Source: Candidatus Altimarinota bacterium
GTDB lineage: Bacteria > Chloroflexota > Chloroflexia > Chloroflexales > Chloroflexaceae
Assembly (NCBI GenBank): GCA_012031775.1
Contig: JAAUTF010000001.1
Location: 1 to 36,676 of the forward strand
DNA: 36,676 nt
Direction: 5' to 3'
Positions 1 through 12,575 of the stretch are shown one piece after another (position 1 is the first letter of the stretch; the number at the start of each line of letters is the position of its first letter). The notes beneath the pieces are model-generated. The model was given only the letters and a program-made list of their open reading frames with translations, made no database searches and was not told the origin of the DNA. The position numbers and the translations under genes were made by a program.

Positions 1-1
1 C

Positions 2-3000
2 CGCGTCACCGTCGCGGTCGGCGATGCACAGTCAAACCCCGAGTCCGAGAGCCATCGCATCAATATTGAAGGTGTGAATGCGATTAACGCCTTTGTCCCC
101 TCTGGCGGCAATGGCAGTGCCGATCGCCACACCAGTGCCACGCTCACCGTCAATCTGACCGATGGGCGCTTGACGATCGATGCGCTCGGCGGTACCAACA
201 CCAAGATTAACTATGTCGATATTCGCAGCAACGAACCCGCTGTTACGGCTGTTACTCCTGCCGATGGCGCGACCAACGTTTCGCGCGACATCGACATTGC
301 AGCTACGGTCGATCTGCCGAACGGCGCGATCGACGGCCCAACGTTCACCGCTAGCAGTGTGCGCCTGATCAAGGTCAGCGACGGTAGCCAGGTCGATACC
401 TTCTTCAATACCTCCGGCGGTGGCGATGTCATTCAGATGAACCCGGTGAACGACCTAGAGGCCAATACCCGCTATCGCTTCATCGTTACCGACCAGCTTA
501 AAGATGTGAGCGGGCGCGGCTTTTTGCCGTTTACCAGCGAATTTGTCACCGGTACGAGCAGCGGCGGCGGCGGCGGCAATACAAACGTCACCTTCCAGCA
601 GGTGAAGAAACTTGCTGGTGGTGTTGGCGGCCTCTTCAGCAGCCTGGCGATCGGGCCTGACCGCAAGCTCTATGTCACGACGCTAACCGGCGAGATCCAC
701 CGCTTCGCGATCAACGCCGACGGCACGCTCGGCGCGCAAGAGACGATCAATACGATCAAGACTGCCGAGGGCGGCAATCGCGCCATTATCGGCATCGCCT
801 TCGACCCGACGGCGACTGCAGCCAATCCTGTGGCCTGGGTTACGCACAACGGCCCCTATATTCCTAGCGGTGCCGCAGACTGGACGGGCAAGATCTCTCG
901 GCTCAGCGGCGCAAATCTTCAGACCCTCCAGGATTATGTTATCAACCTGCCACATTCTTTTAAAGACCACATGGTCAACAGCCTGGCCTTCGGCCCCGAC
1001 GGCAGGCTCTATGTGAATATCGGCAGCAACAGCGCCATGGGTGCTCCCGATAGCGCCTGGGGCCAGCGCCCCGAGCGCCTGCTGAGCGCGGCTGTGCTGC
1101 GGGTTGATACCGCCGCTATCACGACCCCGCCGCTCGATGTGAAGACCGAGGAGGGCGGCAGCTATAACCCTTTTGCTGCCGGTGCTGCGGTGACGATCTA
1201 CGGCAGCGGTGTGCGCAACGCCTACGATCTCGTCTGGCACAGCAACGGCCAGCTCTATGTGCCGACGAATGGTTCGGCGGCGGGCGGCAACAGCCCCGCT
1301 ACTCCCGCCGGCTTCGCCTCATCAGCTGCCTGCCAGAATCGTGTCGATGATCCCATCAACGGCGATTACACCGCCCCGACAGTGCCAGCTATGAACAGCG
1401 GCCCCACCCAGAAGGACTGGCTATTCCGCGTGGTTAACGGTGGTTACTACGGCCATCCTAACCCGCTGCGCTGCGAGTGGGTGCTTAACGGCGGCAACCC
1501 TACCGCAGGCACCGATATTGCCGAGGTGGCGAAGTACCCCGTCGGTACACAGCCCGACCGTAACTATCGCGGCGCGGCCTTCGACTTTGGCGTTAACAAG
1601 TCGCCCAACGGTGTGATCGAGTACAAAAGCGGTGTGTTTAATAACGCGCTGAAGAACAAGCTGCTTGTCGTGCGTTATAGCGCCAACGACGATATCGTTG
1701 TGCTGACGCCGGGCGGCCCCACGCTCGATATCGTTGCCAGCGAGGAAGACATCCCTGGCTTTACCGGGCTGAATAATCCGCTCGACCTGATCGAAGATAC
1801 GCTTAACGGCAATCTCTACGTCATCGAGTTCGGCTCGCCCGGCAGCGTCCCCAGCAGCCTCACCTTACTGCGCCCGCTCACCGGATCGGTGCCGCAGATC
1901 GAGCTCTCGCTGCCGCTGCTCACGTTCTCCGATGTGGTTGGCGGCGGGGCCAGCGCTAGCCAGCCGCTGACGATCCGCAACACCGGCACCGGTGCGCTGA
2001 GTATCGCGTCGATCACGGCCACCGGCGGCGACGCTGCGCAGTTTCCTATCCTTACTTCGCCGCTGCCCACCAGCATCGCGGCAGGCGGCAGCGCAACGAT
2101 CGAGATTGCCTTTAACGCGGGTAGTGCCGGCCCAAAGTTCAGTACGCTACGGGTGAGCAGCAACGCTGCCAATACACCCCAAGCCGATGTCGCCCTACGC
2201 GGCCTTGGCGCAACCGGCACCGGCGGCACCGGCGAGCCCGCCCTGCAGTGGATTCTCGATACCTACCAGATGGGTGTGAATGTCGGCGACGATAACGCTG
2301 CCACCGCTGTTATCCACAGCCAGGATAGCCAGCAGCGCGCCGCCCTGCTCGGCGAAGAAGTCAGCCTGCAAGTTTTTGAGCGCGCCGACAACGCCAACCC
2401 GGTTCAAGTCGAGCCGATCGCGGTCTATGCGCCTGCCACCGCCGATCCGATCGCGCGCTTCGGCTTTTACACGGCCGGCAATGCTTCTGCGCGCACCGAG
2501 CTGTTCAGCATCTCCAATACGCCCGCGACCAATGGGCAGCGCCTGGCACCGCCGGTTAATTCTGGCGGTGTCTTCAGCTTCGACCCGGGCACGGGCGCTT
2601 TCGGCTTCTTCTCGCAGTGGCCGATCTTTAGCAATCGCCTGGTCTTCACCGAAGACAATTTGAACACCTTCACCGGCGCTATTCCGCATAACGTGCGCGT
2701 CTACCCGCTGAAGCAAAACGGCATTACGGTGCCAAACTCGTACGTTGTCGCCTTTGAGGAGTTTACCAGCGCCTTCGACTTCCAGGATCTGGTGGTGATC
2801 GTGCGCAATGTAAAGCCCTTCGGCTCCATCAGCGACACCACGCCACCGCCCGCGCCCACCGGGCTCAGTGCCACCGGCGGCGATGGCCAGATCGCCTTGA
2901 GCTGGACGGCGAGCAGCGCCAGTGACCTCGCGGGCTATCGTGTTTACCGCAGCACTAGCGCGCCGGTGAACACCAGCGGTATTCCGCTCGCCACCCTGAT

Positions 3001-6000
3001 CGGCACCAGCTACACCGATAGCAGCGTGACCAATGGCACGCCGTATTATTATGTCGTCGTTGCTTTCGATACCAACAGCAACACTTCGGCAGCTTCCAAC
3101 TCAGCCACCGCTATCCCTGGTGCTGTTGGCGGCACGATCAGCGTCGATAACCTCGACAAGGTGCCCTTCTTCGACCGGCTGGTCTTCAGCCGTGTGAACG
3201 TCCACAGTGGCCAGTGGCAGAATTTGCGCTCGCACGACGCGGTGAAGCTGCGTATCACAAATAGCGCCGCCACGCCGCTCTCGGTCACGGCGCTGAATAT
3301 CAGCGGTTCCGGCGCGAGCTTCTTCTCCGTGGCCGATGCCAGTAATCCCACGCTGCCGTTCCTTGTTGGTGCCAATCAATCACGCGACATCACGGTACGG
3401 TTTGTTGCCGGCACCAACCCTTCCACCAAGGGCCTGCGCGAAGCGACCTTGCAGATCAGCTCCAGCGACGCCGTTCAGCCCAGCGTTAATGTCCAGCTCG
3501 CTGGTTTTAATATGGGCTTCCCCGAAGGCAATAATGAGCCGCAGCTGCAAGATATTGTCAATACGTTTGGCTACAAAACGATCATCTACGCTAACGGCAC
3601 CGAACGCGATTTGATGGAGGGCGGCTTCTATCGCGCCGTCGGCGACGAGGTGCTGTCGCCCACATGGCTACGCGCCAACTCGGCGCTGCCGGTCTATGTG
3701 CGCCAGTTGGCCTCGTACCGCAGCTGCTGTGCTGGCAATAACCGCCAGTCCTTCCAGATCACCGGCACCGGCGGCGGTAGTTTCACCCAGGCCGAGATCG
3801 ATGGCCAGTCGATGCTGCCGCTTGAGCATAATAGGACGACGCCCGCCGAGCGTTAACTTCAACCCCGCTGGTTCGTTCAACGTGGTGATCGGCGGCTACA
3901 ACAGCAATCGCGGTGCTAACGGTTTGCCGCACGCAGTGCGCTTCTGGGCGGCCCGCGACCGCAACGGCCAGCTTATCCCCAATAGCTATATCGTTGCGAT
4001 GGACAACGTGCGCAGCACGTTCGATGCCGGTGCGAACTACGACTACCAGGACAATGTGTATCTCGTCACTAATATTCGCCCGACCGATACGACCCAGGAT
4101 CCGAACATCCCCGGCGTGCTGCCGGCGCGCCTGGCCTGGTGCTCGAATTCGATCGCGATACCTACCCCGGCACCCTCGTTGACCGCGACAACCAGACGAT
4201 GGGCTTCCCCGATACGCAGCGCAATGTCGACGATATTCGTTACCCGCAGAACCCGCCGGTCGAGTCCTACAACAAGAACTTGCTCGACCTGAACACTGCC
4301 GGTCAGGGCACGCTGACCATGCAGACAACCGTCGGCACCAACCTCAACGCGCTGCCGAACGATCTGGTCAACGGTCTCTGCCTGCCCTTCGACGGACGCA
4401 GCGCGCCCTGGGTGATCAGCACCCGTGTGATGGGGCCGGTCAATTATCTTAACCAGCGCAGCCAGGGCTTCGGCATTCTATTCGGCCCCGACTACAATAA
4501 TTACGTGCGTATGAGCTTCGGTGTTGAGAGCACCGGCCAGCCGGCGCAGTTCCGCTTCCTGCGCGAGTTCAACGGCGGCGTTGCCTCGATCGGTAGCTGG
4601 GCTAACCTCGCCAATCAGGGCAGTGTGGGCACCGTCGACCTGTTCATTTTCGGTGATCCGGGCACGGCAAGCTCGAAGCCGGCTACCGCATCGACGGCGG
4701 CACTATCGTCAAAATCAATAACTCGATCACGCTCACCGGCACGAATTACCAGCGCTTCTTCGCCAAGCAGAGCCAGGGCTGTATTATGGCGACGCACAAC
4801 GGTGCGACAAGTGGCGTGAGTGTGGCCTTCGACCGCTTCGCGATCACACCGCCGCTGAGTGCGACGCTGCCCAAGGAGGCGATCACACGCGTCAACGCGG
4901 GCGGCCCGCAGTATACCGATCTTGCTGGCAATGTTTGGTCGGCTGATACCGGCCTCTTCAGCCCGAGCGGCGCGCCCGCCGAGGGCACCGGTACACCCGA
5001 AATCGTCGGCACCGACGATGATACGCTCTATCGCAGTTATCGCGGTCGCCCACGCACCGGCACCGTGCCGCTCGTCGAGCGCGAGATTACCTATAATCTG
5101 CCGATCAGCCAGTCGCAACTGGTGGATGTGCGCCTGCACTTCGCCGAGCTGTTCTGGGGTGTGCCGGGTGGTGGCAGCGGTGGGGCCGGTAGCCGCGTCT
5201 TCGATGTTTATGCCGAGGGCGTGCTGGTGCTGAATGACTTCGATATCACCGCCGCAGCTGGCGGTGGGCGCACGGCGATCGCCGTGCCGCTCGAAGATAT
5301 TAGTGTTACCGATGGCGCGCTTACGCTACGTTTTAAGGCCGAGATCGATTTCCCTGCTATCAGCGCGATCGAGGTCTTTAAGCAGCCTGGCTCGGTTAAT
5401 CTGCCGCCGACACCGAATGCCGGTGCCGACCGCTTTGTTGCCCCTGGATCGAACGTCACGCTTACCGGCCTCGGCGGTGACCCCGACGGCAATACGCCGC
5501 TCGCCTATCTCTGGCGGCAAACTGGCGGTTCGCCGACGGTGACGCTCAGCGGTAGCGGTACTAACCGTACCTTTGTCGCGCCGAGCGCTAGCACTGTGCT
5601 GACATTTACCTACACTATCACCGATAGCCTTGGCGCGGCAGCCAGCGACAGCGTGCGTATCACCGTCGACTTCGGCAGCGTCAGTGGCGTCACGCTCACA
5701 TCGAGCAGCCCCACCAGCAACCCGCGCCTGGTCAATCAGACTGTCTTCTTCACCGCCACGGTTGCCACCGGTGCTGGTATCGGCTATAGCTGGGAATTTG
5801 GCGACGGCACGACCAAGACGACATCCGGCCCGACGACGACGCACGTCTACAGTGCTGCCGGTACTTACACTGCCCAGGTGACGGCGACCAACCCGAACAA
5901 TAGCGCCAGTGCAAGCACGACGGTGAAAATCGAGCAGCCCACCGTGTCCTTCGCTCGCATCAACGCCGGTGGCCCGGCGCTGACAACCGTTACCGGTGCC

Positions 6001-9000
6001 TGGTCGGCCAATACCTATGTGAGCGGCGGCAGCTCCGCAACCTACAACGGCACCGGCGAGATCCGCAATACGCTTGAGGAAGATCTGTACAAGACCTTCC
6101 GCCAGGCCGGCACCAGCGGTACGAGCAACTTTAGCTACAATGTTCCGGTGGTCAACGGCCAGTATCGTGTCAAGCTGCACTTTATCGAGACGACGAAGAC
6201 GGCTGCCAACCAGCGCCGCTTTAACGTCAACATCGAGGGCGGTGCAAATGAATTGACCAACTTCGACATCTTCCAGGAGTCCGGCGGCCTGCTCTTTGCG
6301 CTGGTCAAGCCGTTCGATGTCACCGTTACCGATGGCACGCTCAATATCGTCTTCACCAACGCCAACAGAGATCGCGCCGTCGTCTCGGCCATCGAAGTCT
6401 TGCAGCTCACCGACAACGCTCGTCCTGTCGCTACGGCACCTGTCGACCGCACGGTCGATGTCGGCACGAGCCAAACCCTCGCCGGCAGCGCCAGCGATCC
6501 CGACGGCGATCTGCCGCTGACCTACGGCTGGCGTCAGACGGCTGGTACGCCGGTGACGCTCAACAACGCGACAAGCGCGAGCACAAGCTTTACCGCGCCG
6601 AGCACGCCGGGTGCGCTGACCTTCTCCTTCGTTGTTACCGATAGCCGTGGCCTGGCCAGCCTCGCCGATACGGTCGTGGTGACGGTGCGCGATCGCACGA
6701 TTACCGGCTTGAACGCCACCAGCAACAGCCCGACGCCGCTTGGGCGCACAACCTTCTTCACCGCGACGACGACAGCCGGCTCCAATGTCGTCTATACCTG
6801 GAACCTGGGCGATGGCACGACGAAGACCGGCGCGAATGTGAGCCACGTCTATGCCACCAGCGGTACGTTTAATGTGACCGTAACGGCGGCCAATGGGCGC
6901 AATAGCCTGACGACAAACCTGAGCGTCGTCGTCTCCAACGGTGGCCCAGTGGTCAACGCTGGCCCCGATCAGGAGGTCACGGCGCGCACGCCGGTTACGC
7001 TCAGCGGCAGCGCCAGCGACCCCGATACACCCTTGACGTACAGCTGGGCGCAGACAGGCGGGCCGAGTGTTTCGTTAAGCGGTGATAATACCGCAACTGC
7101 GACCTTCAACGCACCGAGTACGCCAACTGTGCTGACGTTCACGCTGACGGTGAGCGACAAGTTTAACGCCAGCAACAGCGATACCGTAGTGGTGCGTGTC
7201 GTCGATAGCTCGGTGAGCGGCCTCAGCGCCAACAGCAGCAGCCCGACGGTGCTGGGAGATACCACCTTCTTCACCGCGACAGCGAGCGGCAGCAACCTGA
7301 GCTACAGCTGGAACCTCGGCGATGGCACGCTCAAGAGCGGCGCGTCCGTCAGCCACAGCTACGCCGCTGAGGGCAGCTACACCGCGATCGTCACTGCCAC
7401 CAATTCGCGCGGCAGCGCTAGCCGCTCGCTGATTGTGCTCATCACCAATGCCGCACCCGTGGTCAATGCCGGTGCCGACCAGATCGCCTTTGTCGGTGAA
7501 AACGTTGCGCTGGCCGCCAGCGCGAGCGACCCAGATGGGCATACGCCGCTGAGCTACAGCTGGCAGCAAACAGGCGGGCCGACCGTAACCCTGATTGGGG
7601 ACAACACGCTCAGCCCGAGCTTCGACGCGCCGAGCACGCCGAGCGTGCTGACGTTCACGCTGACGGTGGCCGATAGTTTTGGGAAAGAAAGTAGCGATAC
7701 CGTAGTTGTGAGCGTGCGCGATGTGCCGGTGAGCGGCCTCAGCGCCAACAGCAGCAGCCCGACGGTGCTGGGAGGTACCACCTTCTTCACCGCGACGGCG
7801 AGCGGCAGCAACCTGAGCTACAGCTGGAACCTCGGCGATGGCACGCTCAAGAGCGGCGCGTCCGTCAGCCACAGCTATGCTGCCGAGGGCGTCTATACCG
7901 CCACCGTCACCGCGAGCAACGCTGGCAGCAACCAGAGCCGGTCGATCACGGTACTGGTGACCAACGTTGCGCCGAATGCCAGCGCCGGTGCCGACCGGAC
8001 GGTCTTTGTCAGCGACAATGTTGACCTTGCGGGCAGCGCGGGCGACCCGGATGGCCACTTGCCGCTGAGTTATAGCTGGCAGCAGACGGGTGGGCCAACC
8101 GTGAGCCTGAGTGCCGCCGACACGCTCACCCCCGGCTTTACTGCGCCAGGTACGCCGGTTGTGCTGGAGTTCACGCTTATCGTGACCGATAGCTTTGGCA
8201 AGGCTAGCAGCGATACGGTAAAGGTCACCGTGATCGATACCAATGTCGAAGGCGTCTTCGCTGGCAGCAGCAGCCCGACTGTGTTGGGCCAGCCAACTAG
8301 TTTTAGCGCGACGGCGAGCGGCAGCAACCTGAGCTACAGCTGGGACTTCGGCGATGGTACTACCGTGAATGGGGCCAACCTAAGCCATACCTATGCGGCA
8401 GCAGGCGTCTATACCGCTACCGTCACCGTGCGCAACAACGAAGGGGAGCGTAGCACCACAACAGTGGTGACGGTAACGAACGATACGCCAACCGTGAACG
8501 CCGGTGCCGACCAGGTGGTGGTGGTCGCCAGCACGGTTGTGCTCAACGGCACGGCCAGCGATGCCGATGGCCACCTGCCACTGAGCTATAACTGGCAGCA
8601 GACAGGTGGGCCGAGTGTGGTTCTGGCAGGGCTGATACGCCGGGGGCGACGTTCACCGCACCGCCCACCACCGCCGTCCTGACCTTCTCCCTTACTGTGA
8701 GCGATGCCTTCGGCGCGAACAGCAGCGACAGCGTAACCATTACTGTCGAGGAAGTGGCGATCAACGACCTTGTCGCCAGTAGCAGCAGCCCGACCGTGCT
8801 GGGCCAGTCAACCAGCTTTAGCGCGTCGGCAAGCGGCAGCAACCTGAGCTACAGCTGGAGCTTCGGCGACGGCGCCACGGCGAACGGGGCGAACGTGAGC
8901 CATAGCTATGCGGCGGCAGGTGTCTATACCGCTACCGTTACGGTGCGTAATAGCCAGGGTTCACGCAGTGTTGATGTGGTGGTGATGGTGACAAACGATG

Positions 9001-10370
9001 CGCCGACCGTGAATGCTGGTGCCGATCAGCTAGTGTCGGTCGCTGACACGGTGGTGCTCAATGGCACGGCTAGCGACGCCGACGGGCATATGCCTCTAAG
9101 TTATAGCTGGCAGCAGGCGGGCGGCCCCATCATTACACTTGTGGGCGCCGACACCGCCGCGCCGACTTTTGTTGCCCCTGCAACGGCCACCGTGTTGACA
9201 TTTACGCTGACAGTGACAGACGCCTTTGGCGCGTTGGGCAGCGATACCGTGGTTGTGACAGTTCGGGAAATCGGGAGCGGTGACCTGATTGCCAGTAGCA
9301 ACAGCCCGACGGTGTTAGGCCAGGCGACGAGTTTCAGCGCGATAACGAACGGCAGCAATGTGAGCTATAGCTGGAGCTTTGGCGATGGTGCCACTGGCGA
9401 GGGCGCAAATGTCAGCCATACCTACGCCGCTGAAGGCACCTATACCGCTACGGTGACGGTGCGGAACAGTGAGGGCACACACAGCGCCGCGCTGACGGTG
9501 CTCGTCACCAATCGTGCGCCACTGGCTGATGCAGGCGTAGACCGCAACGTACAGGCTGGCACCGAGGTGCTGTTGACCGGCCTGGGCAGCGACCCGGATG
9601 GCCACATGCCGCTGAACTATCGCTGGCGTCAGACAAGCGGAACCAACATCGAACTGAGCAACATCGGTGGCCCCGCCCTGCGCTTTATCGCACCGAGCGT
9701 GGCCGGTGTGCTGAGCTTCGAGTTGACCGTAAGCGATGCCTACGAGAAGAGCACCACCGATACGGTTCGGGTTATTGTGGAACAGGCTACGCCGGCCGGA
9801 AGCACGAAGATTTACCTCCCGATCGTGGGCAATCGTGCTGGCAAGCCGACCGAGCAGAAGGCGGCAGACCTTGTTGTGACGCGGTTTACGGTCAATCCGG
9901 CGCAGCCCCAGGCCGGTAAACCTGCTGAAGTGATCGTCGAAATCACCAACCAGGGTGAAACAGCAGCCGCACCGTTCTGGGTCGACTTTTATATCAACCC
10001 GAGCGCACCACCGACGCAGGCTGGCCAGATCTGGAACGAGCGCTGTACCCTGTCGCCCTGCTACGGCATCGCCTGGGCCGTAAGCCAAGGCCTGCAACCC
10101 GGCGAAAAGATCGTACTGCGCTCGACGCCCGATAGCTACGATGCAGGCTCGACGAATTGGCCGGGCTACTTCGCCAGCGGCACCCGCAGCCTCTATGTCT
10201 ATGTCGATAGCTGGAATGGCAGCGACCCGGCTGGCAATGTTGAGGAGAGCGACGAGACCAATAACCGCGCCGAGATCCTCGACCCTTGCCGTACTGGTGC
10301 GCTGCCTGCTGCACAGAGCAATCACGATGCTGTGCTGGAGTTGGCACCACGCCGCTCCTTAGGCCGCTAG
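2..10370 (+). CDS. Giant secreted multidomain protein (sugar-dehydrogenase propeller, malectin-like, PKD repeats, CARDB); 5' partial, four apparent frameshifts
   Basis: The reading frame is open from base 2, so the true start lies upstream of the window. The order of modules is: the end of a malectin-like domain (to about 235); an SbsA-type Ig-like domain (about 235-550); a glucose/sorbosone-dehydrogenase-like beta-propeller (about 590-1880); an ASH-type Ig domain; a DUF4114-like module ending FDFQDLVVIV (about 2240-2820); FN3 (about 2840-3110); a second ASH domain; a second DUF4114-like module (YDYQDNVYLV, near 4050); a lectin-like stretch; malectin-like 1 (about 4885-5380); a PKD pair; malectin-like 2 (about 5950-6400); tandem PKD pairs to 9790; then the motif KIYLPIV and a CARDB domain (about 9865-10290). 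Frame changes occur near 3845 (2 to 3), 4130 (3 to 2), 4667 (2 to 1) and 8627 (1 to 3). Sequence similarity continues across each one. It is probably a cell-surface or matrix protein that binds glycans. Whether the propeller is an active PQQ enzyme is not visible. Confidence 0.85.
5401..9790 (+). repeat. Tandem PKD/Ig-like pair repeats inside the giant secreted protein
   Basis: A module of about 172 residues (about 516 bp) occurs roughly 7.5 times. Each copy is an Ig-like half, with VNAGADQ, DPDGH.PLSYSWQQTGGP and VLTFTLTV.D motifs, followed by a PKD half, with SSSPTVLG, YSW.(L/F)GDG and SHSYAA.G.YTATVT motifs. Unit 1 (about 5401-5940) is separated from the rest by the second malectin-like domain. 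Units 2-7 run back to back from about 6415 to 9512, and a final Ig-like half ends near 9790. Bases 7212-7361 and 7728-7877 are nearly identical, with two differences seen in 150 bases, which indicates recent duplication or gene conversion. Confidence 0.85.
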
Positions 10371-10397
10371 ATGAACAGGAGGCAATAGCTAGTATCT

Positions 10398-10425
10398 GAG
10401 CGGGAGGGCCATCGCCCTCCCGCTC
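10398..10425 (+). terminator. Hairpin after the giant secreted protein gene (terminator-like, no T tract)
   Basis: Bases 10398-10409 pair perfectly with 10414-10425 (12 bp, very GC-rich) around a 4-base loop, 28 bases after the stop codon. No run of T follows, so intrinsic termination is plausible but not certain. The rest of the 283-base gap before 10654 holds a possible -10 element, TATAAC at 10518-10523, without a convincing -35. Confidence 0.5.
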
Positions 10426-10653
10426 CTGTATGTAAACCTTAGTATGAGTAGCATCGTACGCATAGGGCTAACAGTGCTCAGGACTATTGGGTAATGGCGC
10501 GATCTGGCCCAATCCGGTATAACATTGGAGGTGAGTAAAAGTAAAAAATCAGTTAAAACAACACATTTCCCAGCGTTGGGGGTAGACGCACGAGAGCACA
10601 ATCTCGCGGCGACTACCCTCTTCTCTTGCACAGCACTTAACCAGGAGGGATGA

Positions 10654-12125
10654 ATGTTCGCACGTCGGCTTCGTCTGAGTTTGCTTGCCATAGTCGTTAC
10701 TACCACCGCATTTTCGCACGCGCATCTCGCAGCACGACCGGCCTTTGCCGAGGGTAAGTTGACCGGACAGACCTTTCTGGAGACCTTCGATGGACAGCCA
10801 GAAGGGCCGGACGCCTGGTTACCCGACGATTGGGACGTTACGATCCACTCGCGCAACCGTGAGACCCATTACAGCCTTGAGCCGATGGACGCCATGCACG
10901 GCCCCGACTGCTCGGCCCCGCCTGCTACCCACCGGATTACGAACTACGAGGACGCAGTTTTTAATTGTCGCGATCACTTAATGACGGCGATCAAAGGGAC
11001 TGGCTATGCCATGATTTATCTGACGCCGAACCATATGGTCGATTTCGGCAAACAGACTGGCGTCATCAGCTTCGATGTCTCGACGCTGCGCGGCTCGACC
11101 CGCGATTGGTTCGACATCTGGATCTCTCCCTTCAACGATAATCTTCAGCTAGCGCTCGACGACGGTTTCCCTGATGTTGCCGGTGAACCGCGCCGTGGTA
11201 TCAACATCCGGATGGACGAGTTCAATGAACGAACGGTCTTCCGTGTCGACCAGGTCACCGATCATAAGGTTACGAAGCTCACCAATAATTCGCTGGCTGG
11301 TCTGGCCGATATCGTCGTGCCCGATGCCAAGCGCCGCGATCGTTTCGAAATTCATATTTCGCGTACGCACATTAAATTCGGCATGCCCGAATACGGTGTC
11401 TGGTGGTTTGATGGCGAGATCGAACCGCTCGATTGGACACAGGGTGTTATCCAGATCGGCCACCACTCCTACAACCCGTTGAAGAACTGCCCGGAATGCC
11501 GTGCCAACACCTGGCATTGGGACAATGTCAGCATTACCCCAGCTGTACCGTTCACCATGCTTCGTGGCGATAAACGCTCCATGAGCGCGTCGTTGGGCGA
11601 CACTATCATCTTCGAGCGGCCCGCGCCGAACTACTCCTACCTCCGTTTTAGCGGTATCGGCGATAATATCGAGCTAAGCTACGACAATGGCAAGAGCTGG
11701 AATAAGGCGCGCCTGCAGATGCAGGAGGAGTTTAAGTTCAAAGACGAACACTTCAAGTCGTATTTCACGCCGATACCGCAGGGCGTGAGCAAGGTGAAGT
11801 TTCGCGGCAAAGATTGGTTCGGCGGTGAATGGTTGGTGCGCGATGTGACTATCTGGAGCAATAATAACAAGCAGTGGTGCGGTAGCGCGACATCTACCAC
11901 CGCCAGCGAGCGCACCACGAGTGCTGCTGCCCCCAGGCTGAGTATATGCTCTACCTACCGGCGATTATGTCGCGCACCGACAACTGTATGGAGACGGCCG
12001 CTACCCAGACAAACGGCCAGCCCGCTGGTGCGCCTTTAACCAAAGCGCCCGCAGCCCTGCCCGCTCGTCGCCTCTTTGCAGAGCCCGTTCTCGATCGCTC
12101 ACCTTTCTACTGTGAGCTAAGTTAA
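10654..12125 (+). CDS. Secreted protein of unknown function, copy 1 of a two-member family; one apparent frameshift near the C-terminus
   Basis: The ATG follows a strong ribosome binding site (AGGAGG at 10643-10648). An N-terminal hydrophobic signal sequence ends near an AFA motif, giving a secreted product. Conserved blocks shared with 18482-19755 are FxxTFDG, MHGxDCxxPPATH, YxMIYLTPNxMVDF, (K/R)RDRFE and C..CxxNTWHWD, with a C-terminal segment like GKxWFGGEW. The overall form suggests a beta-rich, concanavalin-A-like or carbohydrate-binding fold, but I do not recognise a named family. The first frame stops at 12039. Shifting by one base in the CCCCC run at 11930-11934 gives a coherent tail containing EYMLYLPAIMSR and ending at 12125, similar to the IYLPIV linkers of other secreted proteins here. 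The gene sits alone between a hairpin and a strong terminator, just upstream of the polysaccharide genes, so a role in polymer binding or processing is an inference. Confidence 0.75.
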
Positions 12126-12144
12126 GCGCTAACAGGTTTTAATG

Positions 12145-12198
12145 AAAGGTCGGGTGGGGCGCTGGTGACGCATTCGCCAGCGCCCACCCGACCTTTTT
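12145..12198 (+). terminator. Strong rho-independent terminator
   Basis: Bases 12145-12165 pair with 12177-12196 as a 20-bp stem with a single bulged G and an 11-base loop, and the stem runs into TTTTT at 12194-12198. It lies 20 bases after the reconstructed stop at 12125. It separates the secreted-protein gene from the polysaccharide genes. Confidence 0.88.
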
Positions 12199-12575
12199 GT
12201 GCGATCGAATTGCTTGACACCCAGACTGTAGGAGATAGCATGCTGTCTTTTACGGCGCGGATGTTTTGTAATGAAGATACTTTTATGCTCTGTTTACCCA
12301 TCTTAACGCCGTCTCAATAAAACTATAGCTAATAGTATCTGCCTGTTCCCTTTTACAGATGCGCTAGAAGGCTGCTCCTGCGTATAGGGTGCCGATTCGC
12401 CCTATGACAATTTCGACACATAGCTACTCATAGAATTCGTACCCTGAGCGGCTATGATACATTTGGCTCAAAGCGGGCGTTGCCGTATCATCCTGGTTCC
12501 TGCTGGATAGCCTGAAACGACCGCGGTTTGACAGTACCTTCGCGGTGCGGTCAACGAGCAGTGGAGAGACACGCA
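12199..12575 (+). other. Intergenic leader upstream of the polysaccharide genes
   Basis: These 377 bases carry no supportable gene and are AT-richer than their surroundings, as expected for a control region. They contain a promoter candidate (12214-12241), a small dyad (ATAGGG at 12384-12389 against CCCTAT at 12400-12405), and a second -10-like TATGAT at 12453-12458 without a good -35. If transcription starts near 12250, the leader would be about 320 bases, long enough for post-transcriptional control. I recognise no riboswitch class. Confidence 0.5.
12214..12241 (+). promoter_or_regulatory. Candidate sigma-70-type promoter for the polysaccharide genes
   Basis: A perfect TTGACA at 12214-12219 is followed after 16 bases by TAGCAT at 12236-12241, which matches four of six consensus -10 positions. 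It lies just after the terminator and ahead of the Wzz-like gene. No transcript data can be seen, so this is a sequence match only. Confidence 0.4.

Noticed and set aside
5326-6846. A 506-codon open frame on the minus strand, plus other long minus-strand frames over the giant protein gene
   Set aside because: They lie opposite repetitive, GC-rich coding sequence with clear domain homology on the plus strand, have low-complexity composition and lack start signals. They are shadow frames.
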